In this document: piece by piece, positions 59,340-64,000 of the stretch
Layout of the letters: each line of letters opens with the position of its first letter
Numbering within the stretch: position 1 is the first letter of the stretch
DNA from: Firmicutes bacterium HGW-Firmicutes-9
GTDB lineage: Bacteria; Bacillota; Clostridia; Christensenellales; CAG-138
Length of the DNA: 64,000 nucleotides
NCBI GenBank assembly: GCA_002841395.1
Contig: PGZM01000006.1
Coordinates: 1-64,000, forward strand
Direction: 5' to 3'
Position numbers and translations under genes: made by a program
Notes under the pieces: generated by a model
Told to the model about the DNA's origin: nothing
Databases searched by the model: none
What the model saw: only the letters and a program-made list of their open reading frames with translations

Positions 59340-60317
59340 TTATTTGCTTTCGCCCTTTTTCAGGTGTCCGTGACCATGGCAGAAGATCTGGCGGTTGTCC
59401 AGCGCCCACTGCCGTTCGGAAAACGCGCCGACGGAAACGCCGGAGAGCGCGTCGAACATCTCATACATCTTGCTGTCGAGAAGGTCGATCTCCGCGAGGA
59501 CTTCCGCCTCCGGGAACATCGGCAGTTTCGGGCTGCCGAATTCCGCCTGCCCGTGGTGCGCAAGCAGCATGTGTTCCACCAGCATTGCGGTGTCTTCAGG
59601 AATGCCCAACAGCTCGCAGGTTGCGGAAACTTCCGAGATGCCGATGGAGATGTGACCCACTAGCATGCCGCGCGCGGTATAGCCGCTCGCGATGCCGAGC
59701 TCGCCCGTCTCCAGCTCCTTGAGTTTGCCGATGTCGTGGAGAATCGCGCCGGTGTAGATCAGGTCGCCGTCCAGCGCGGGGTAGATGTCGATGATGGCTT
59801 TGGCGAGCTTGGTTAGTGTCCATGTGTGGTGCAGCCAGCCGCCGCGCGTCGCGTGGTGCAGCTTTACCGCAGCGGGGTAGAACAGGAGCCGCTCCTTGTT
59901 TTCGCGCATGATATATTGCACAAGGCGCTTCAGGTCAACATCCGCGAAGCTCTCCGCGAGAGAATACAGCTCGTCATAGAGCCACTCCGGATCAAACGGC
60001 GCACAAGGGAGCAGCTTTGCCATATCCACGTCGTCCTCCGGCGTGGTGTGGCGGATGCGGTCGATCTTGAGCTGCTCGGTGTCTTTCCAGATGTTGATGG
60101 AGCCGCGCACCTTGACCACGTCGTTCGCGTCGTAGACGCCATGCAGTTCCTTATTATAATCCCATAGCTTCGCGGCGCAGTCGCCTTCGCTGTCCGCGAG
60201 GATGAGATCGAGATATTCCGTGCCCTTGATGTTGGTCTTCACGCTCGCGCTTTTGACGAGAGAGAACCCCTCAAACGACTGACCGTTGCTTTCATTCAAT
60301 AACCGCATGCGGCTCAT
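59340..60317 (-). CDS. yhaM: 3'-5' exoribonuclease YhaM
   Basis: The 325-residue protein combines an N-terminal OB-fold (KGTEYLDLILADSEGDCAAK and VVKVRGSINIWKDTEQLKI) with an HD phosphohydrolase domain. The HD motifs are HHATRGGWLHHTWTLTKLA and ILHDIGKLKELETG, with later HMLLAHHGQAEFGSP. This is the YhaM architecture of Bacillota RNA turnover. ATG 60317 follows GGGGGACACGTCT. A longer frame exists but has no initiation site. Confidence 0.93.
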   Translation of the reverse strand: MSRMRLLNESNGQSFEGFSLVKSASVKTNIKGTEYLDLILADSEGDCAAKLWDYNKELHGVYDANDVVKVRGSINIWKDTEQLKIDRIRHTTPEDDVDMAKLLPCAPFDPEWLYDELYSLAESFADVDLKRLVQYIMRENKERLLFYPAAVKLHHATRGGWLHHTWTLTKLAKAIIDIYPALDGDLIYTGAILHDIGKLKELETGELGIASGYTARGMLVGHISIGISEVSATCELLGIPEDTAMLVEHMLLAHHGQAEFGSPKLPMFPEAEVLAEIDLLDSKMYEMFDALSGVSVGAFSERQWALDNRQIFCHGHGHLKKGESK

Positions 60318-60450
60318 AGACGTGTCCCCCTTGCTCGGTGTCCCGTATAAACATACTTTGTAACAGTATAACATACTTGCATGCGGTTCTGGCAACCAGC
60401 ATGCCAAAGAGGCATATGAGAGAGGTTTCTCTTGTTAACCTCGCGGCGCG

Positions 60451-60479
60451 TTGCCGGATTGCCGCGCATATGGTAAAAT
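60451..60479 (+). promoter_or_regulatory. mnmG promoter
   Basis: TTGCCG (60451-60456) and TAAAAT (60474-60479) are 17 bp apart. The expected start is near 60486, leaving a leader of about 20 nt before the GTG/ATG region. Confidence 0.65.
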
Positions 60480-60507
60480 GCGCGTGTGTATCGCGCGGGG
60501 AGACAGT

Positions 60508-62448
60508 ATGCGCGCGTCTGCACGGAATGGAACGAATGAACCGACTATGGAAATACACAACTCAAACAATTACGATATCGTCGTCATCGGCGCGGGACAT
60601 GCGGGCGTGGAAGCCGCGCTTTCCTGCGCGCGAATGGGGCAAAAGACGCTCCTTTTGACGTTAAATCTGGACTCGGTGGGGCTGATGCCCTGCAATCCCG
60701 CCATCGGCGGCACAGGTAAGGGTCACCTTGTGCGCGAAATCGACGCACTCGGCGGCGAGATGGGCCTTGCCGCGGACGACACGCTGATTCAGATGCGGAT
60801 GCTCAACACGGGCAAAGGCCCCGCGGTGCACTCCCTGCGCGCGCAAATGGACAAGCGCCGTTATCACGAGCGCGTCAAGCGCGCGGTGGAGGAGCAGGAC
60901 AGTCTCACCCTTGCGCAGGGCGAAGCGAGCCGCTTTTTAACCGAAGGCGGGCGCATCTCCGGCGTGGAGACGGCGGAAGGATTTACCTATGCCTGCCGAG
61001 CGGCGGTGGTCTGCGCGGGCGTCTACATGAAGAGCCGGATTCTCATCGGCGATTTTGCGCGCGAGAGCGGCCCCGCGGGACTGCTCCGATCGGAAACGTT
61101 GTCCGACGCGCTCCGTGAGCTCGGCGTGCCATTGCAGCGGTTCAAGACGGGAACCCCCGCGCGCGTCAACGGTCGCACGCTCGATTATAACGAAATGGAG
61201 CGACAGGACGGCGATGTGCCGACGCCCGCGTTCTCGTTTCTCAACGGAAGGCTTACGCGTGAGCAAACGCCGTGCTATCTAACGTACACCAACGACGACA
61301 CGCATCGCGTGATTCTCGAAAACATTCAACGTTCCGCTATGTACAGCGGAAAGATCAACGCAACCGGCACGCGCTATTGCCCCAGCATCGAGGACAAGCT
61401 CGTGCGCTTTGCGGACAAGGATCGGCACCAGATTTTCATCGAGCCGGAAGGGCTGACCACGCATGAAATGTATGTGCAGGGCATGAGCACGAGCCTGCCC
61501 GGCGATGTGCAGATTGCGATGCTGCGCACGATGTCCGGCCTGCACCGCTGCGAGGTGATGCGCCTTGGTTACGCGATCGAGTACGACTGCATCGATCCCA
61601 CCGCGCTGGATCGCACGCTCGGCGTGCGCGACGTGCCCGGCCTCTACTTGGCGGGGCAGGTCAACGGCACGAGCGGATATGAAGAAGCGGCGGCACAGGG
61701 CTTATTGGCGGGTATCAATGCCGCGCTGTACTTAAAAGGCGACGAGCCATTGACGCTGGGACGCGATGAAGCGTATCTCGGCGTGCTGGTGGACGATCTT
61801 TCGGTGAAGGGCACGCCCGAACCGTATCGCATGATGACATCCCGCTGCGAATACCGTCTGCTCCTGCGGCAGGACAACGCCGACGAGCGGCTGACGCACA
61901 AGGCACTGCGCACAGGGCTGATCACAGGCGAACGTTATGAGCGTTTGATGCAGAAACGCGAGCGGATCGAGACCGCGATGGCAACGCTCGACAAGACCGT
62001 GCCGCCGGGCGAGGCGCTGCGCCAGTTGATGACGGATCGCGGCGAGAGCGTGCCCGTTTCGGGCGTGAAACTTTTTGACCTGTTGAAGCGCACCAACATC
62101 CGCTATACGGATTTGCTTTCGGTCTTCACCTCGCTTTCTCCACTCGATTGGGAGACAGAGGAGCGCGTAGAAACCCTTGCGCGGTACGACGGCTATATTC
62201 AAAAGCAGCGCGAGCAGGTTGAGCGAAATCGCGCGCTGGAGAACACCGAATTGCCCGCGGATATCGATTATCTGTCGCTGGACGGACTGCGCCTCGAAGC
62301 GCGGCAAAAGCTCAACAAGCACAAGCCTGCCAGCATCGGCATGGCAGGGCGCATCTCGGGTGTCACACCTGCGGATGTCAACGTGCTGCTCATCTATTGC
62401 AAGCGCGGTTTTCATACCGCCAAGCAGGAACCGGAGGAACGCGCATGA
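60508..62448 (+). CDS. mnmG: tRNA uridine-5-carboxymethylaminomethyl modification enzyme MnmG (GidA)
   Basis: MnmG (646 residues) is an FAD protein that with MnmE modifies the wobble uridine of several tRNAs. The FAD-binding start is DIVVIGAGHAGVEAALSCARMG, followed by NPAIGGTGKGHLVREIDALGG. The catalytic region has RYCPSIEDKLVRF, and the C-terminus has ASIGMAGRISGVTPADVNVLL. ATG 60508 has GGGGAGACAGT before it. ATG 60547 would give the more usual N-terminus but has a weaker site. The stop overlaps rsmG (ATGA). mnmE is not adjacent, unlike in many Bacillota. Confidence 0.96.
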   Translation: MRASARNGTNEPTMEIHNSNNYDIVVIGAGHAGVEAALSCARMGQKTLLLTLNLDSVGLMPCNPAIGGTGKGHLVREIDALGGEMGLAADDTLIQMRMLNTGKGPAVHSLRAQMDKRRYHERVKRAVEEQDSLTLAQGEASRFLTEGGRISGVETAEGFTYACRAAVVCAGVYMKSRILIGDFARESGPAGLLRSETLSDALRELGVPLQRFKTGTPARVNGRTLDYNEMERQDGDVPTPAFSFLNGRLTREQTPCYLTYTNDDTHRVILENIQRSAMYSGKINATGTRYCPSIEDKLVRFADKDRHQIFIEPEGLTTHEMYVQGMSTSLPGDVQIAMLRTMSGLHRCEVMRLGYAIEYDCIDPTALDRTLGVRDVPGLYLAGQVNGTSGYEEAAAQGLLAGINAALYLKGDEPLTLGRDEAYLGVLVDDLSVKGTPEPYRMMTSRCEYRLLLRQDNADERLTHKALRTGLITGERYERLMQKRERIETAMATLDKTVPPGEALRQLMTDRGESVPVSGVKLFDLLKRTNIRYTDLLSVFTSLSPLDWETEERVETLARYDGYIQKQREQVERNRALENTELPADIDYLSLDGLRLEARQKLNKHKPASIGMAGRISGVTPADVNVLLIYCKRGFHTAKQEPEERA

Positions 62449-63125
62449 TCACAGAGATACTTTCTCCTTTGCGGCCGGATCTATCGGCGGCGCAGCTTGC
62501 GCAGTTTGAAACCTACTACGCCATGCTCGCGGACTGGAACACGCGCGTGAACCTCACCGCGATTACGGAGCCGGAGGACGTCGCAAAAAAACATTTTCTC
62601 GATTCTCTCGCGGCTGCACCGTATCTCAAGCAGGGCGCATCCATTGCGGACGTCGGCACTGGCGCGGGCTTTCCCGGCGTGCCGCTGCTGATCCTCCGAC
62701 CGGATCTGAACGTCACATTGATCGACAGCCTGCAAAAGCGGCTGGTGTTTCTGGAAGCGGTGCTCAAGGAGCTGAAGCTCAACGCAGAGCTGGTTCATGC
62801 GCGCGCCGAGGATGCGGGGCAGAATCCGAAGTATCGGGAGATGTTCGATGTTGCGCTGACCCGCGCGGTCTCCGCGCTGCCGGTACTCTGCGAGCTCACG
62901 CTGCCGCTGGTCAAAGTCGGCGGAAAGAGCATCGCGTACAAGGGCGAGTCCGCGGAAGAGCTCGCCGCGAGTGCGAACGCGCTTGCGGTGCTGCATGCAA
63001 CGGCGGAGCGGGTGAGCATTCCCTCGGACTACGGCGCGCGGGAACTGGTGATCGTGACGAAAAGCGAAGCCACACCGAAGCAGTATCCGCGCAAAGCGGG
63101 AACACCGGCGAAAAAGCCTTTATAA
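62445..63125 (+). CDS. rsmG: 16S rRNA (guanine-N7)-methyltransferase RsmG
   Basis: The 226-residue methyltransferase acts on 16S rRNA near position 527, and its loss can give low-level streptomycin resistance in other bacteria. The opening TEILSPLRPDLSAAQLAQFE, NLTAITEPEDVAKKHFLDSL, the S-adenosylmethionine motif DVGTGAGFPGVPLLILRPDL and DVALTRAVSALPVLCELTLP are all clear. It overlaps the mnmG stop by four bases, the usual gidA-gidB pairing. Confidence 0.96.
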   Translation: MITEILSPLRPDLSAAQLAQFETYYAMLADWNTRVNLTAITEPEDVAKKHFLDSLAAAPYLKQGASIADVGTGAGFPGVPLLILRPDLNVTLIDSLQKRLVFLEAVLKELKLNAELVHARAEDAGQNPKYREMFDVALTRAVSALPVLCELTLPLVKVGGKSIAYKGESAEELAASANALAVLHATAERVSIPSDYGARELVIVTKSEATPKQYPRKAGTPAKKPL

Positions 63126-63158
63126 GAGTAAACAAACAAGCAGACTATAGGAGCGCAA

Positions 63159-64000
63159 TTGGAAAAGAGATCCGCAAACAGAAAAACACCCTCCCGCAGC
63201 GCGGCAAAGGCACACGCCGCGTCGCTTGCCGCGGGCAGCGCGGGGATGCTGATCGCCGTCTGGCTCATCTACGGCACGGTGACGATCGATCCCTTCCGCT
63301 GGGGACTGTTTGTGGAGGAGTTGATTATCGCAATTTGCGCGTTATTGGCGCTCCGGTTTCTATGCGTTCTGAACCTGCCGAAGTGGGTTTCGCTTGTCTG
63401 TATCATCGGCGTGCCTGCGGCAATCGTCTTGATCGGCTCGCTGTCGCTGCCGGAAGCACCCGCGGTGTTTGAGCGCGCATTGTGCCTTGCCGCAGCCGCC
63501 GCATTTGCGCTGTTGACGGCGCAACAGATGGACAACAAACCCGACGGCGTACTGCTCGCGGCGCTCATGATCTGCGTGTGTCTGCCGATTCTGTTCGCCG
63601 CCAACACGCGCTTGATCGACGAACTCAATCGCGCGCTTGTCATGGCGGGCGTGTTCATGACGGTGCTTGCAGTGCGGCAAAAGACGGTGTCGTTTGCCTA
63701 TCTTGCGTCTGTTGCGTTCGCGGTTGCCGGAGCTGCCGGATTGTATGCCGCGTTTGCGGGCGCGGGCGCGGGAATCGGCGCGCTGGTGCTTTCCCCGAAG
63801 CGAAAGCGCGGCGGCTGGACACTCGCCGCCGTGTTGATGGCGGCGCTGCCGGTTGCGGTCTGGTTCATTGCAAAGCTGCTGCTGCCGCAGAGCGGCGAAA
63901 TCTTCGCCTGGAACACGGCAATCGCGGGCGAGTTTTCGCAGATCATCCGTGTGCACCTGTTGCGCGCGCTGGCGGTGGGGCTTCTGCTGCTTGCGTTCCG
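63159..64000 (+). CDS. Polytopic membrane protein, 5' part only
   Basis: A frame opens at TTG 63159 after TAGGAGCGCAA and stays open to the window end (280 codons). The N-terminus is basic (EKRSANRKTPSRSAAKAHAA), then about eight hydrophobic segments follow, for example SAGMLIAVWLIYGTVTI, FAVAGAAGLYAAFAGAGAGI and VHLLRALAVGLLLLAF. It is 33 bp after rsmG, probably in the same operon. The pattern of many short segments resembles membrane proteins of DUF type or O-antigen-polymerase-like families, but no family is assigned. Confidence 0.65.
   Translation, partial: MEKRSANRKTPSRSAAKAHAASLAAGSAGMLIAVWLIYGTVTIDPFRWGLFVEELIIAICALLALRFLCVLNLPKWVSLVCIIGVPAAIVLIGSLSLPEAPAVFERALCLAAAAAFALLTAQQMDNKPDGVLLAALMICVCLPILFAANTRLIDELNRALVMAGVFMTVLAVRQKTVSFAYLASVAFAVAGAAGLYAAFAGAGAGIGALVLSPKRKRGGWTLAAVLMAALPVAVWFIAKLLLPQSGEIFAWNTAIAGEFSQIIRVHLLRALAVGLLLLAF

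Overview
The window is a piece of a Bacillota (Clostridia-like) chromosome of fairly high GC content around the replication initiation genes. The evidence is the gene set: dnaA, dnaN, parA/soj and parB with parS sites, AddAB in place of RecBCD, an FMN-riboswitch-controlled RibU of the ECF type, DUF951 and DUF1292 proteins, YhaM, and LexA boxes of the CGAAC-N4-GTTYG type. NADP-type glutamate dehydrogenase, rubrerythrin with a PerR/Fur-like regulator, and the YgeW/YgeY pair suggest an anaerobe, plausibly from a gut. Promoters are sigma-A-like, nearly all with 17-bp spacing.

Layout. From 1 to about 33 kb nearly every gene is on the minus strand: gdhA (cut by the window edge), an XRE regulator with a C-terminal 29-residue repeat array, a phosphohexomutase, a membrane-anchored hydrolase, a metallophosphoesterase, engB, lon, rbr and its regulator, ribU with an FMN riboswitch, addA-addB-thpR, murA, aspS with an unusual leader, a GT87 membrane protein, parB-parA, dnaN and dnaA. 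Plus-strand exceptions are a multi-zinc-ribbon membrane protein at 5.2 kb and arcC at 23.4 kb. At about 33 kb the coding strand flips, which places the likely origin at dnaA or its flanks. On the right are a hydrolase-DUF951-lepB-lepB operon (33.4-35.7 kb), an AT-rich lipoprotein gene, a tandem array of six paralogous small secreted or lipoproteins (39.7-43.8 kb), a TetR/ICMT-like cassette between two 79-bp direct repeats, a regulator-ygeY-ygeW operon, DUF1292, an SOS-regulated uvrA, uppP, a PII-like/antiporter pair, yhaM, mnmG-rsmG and a partial membrane protein.

The origin neighbourhood is rearranged. recF, gyrB, gyrA, rpmH and rnpA are absent. mnmG-rsmG is about 30 kb from parA-parB. DnaA boxes form three clusters: dnaA-dnaN intergenic, the thpR/murA gap 10 kb away, and immediately upstream of the uvrA SOS promoter. 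parS sites lie beside the parA promoter, with one variant copy near 38 kb.

The most interesting signals are these. (1) The aspS leader carries a strong promoter, a 17-codon leader peptide with two Asp codons, mutually exclusive hairpins, an intrinsic terminator, and a second, Asp-rich 26-codon ORF that has a 13-nt perfect anti-16S Shine-Dalgarno and overlaps the aspS start. (2) The array of six paralogous exported proteins. (3) The extra DnaA-box clusters. (4) The direct-repeat-flanked TetR/ICMT cassette that leaves a remnant of the ygeW 3' end. (5) A leaderless multi-zinc-ribbon membrane gene. All functional statements are from sequence reading alone; no database search was run.
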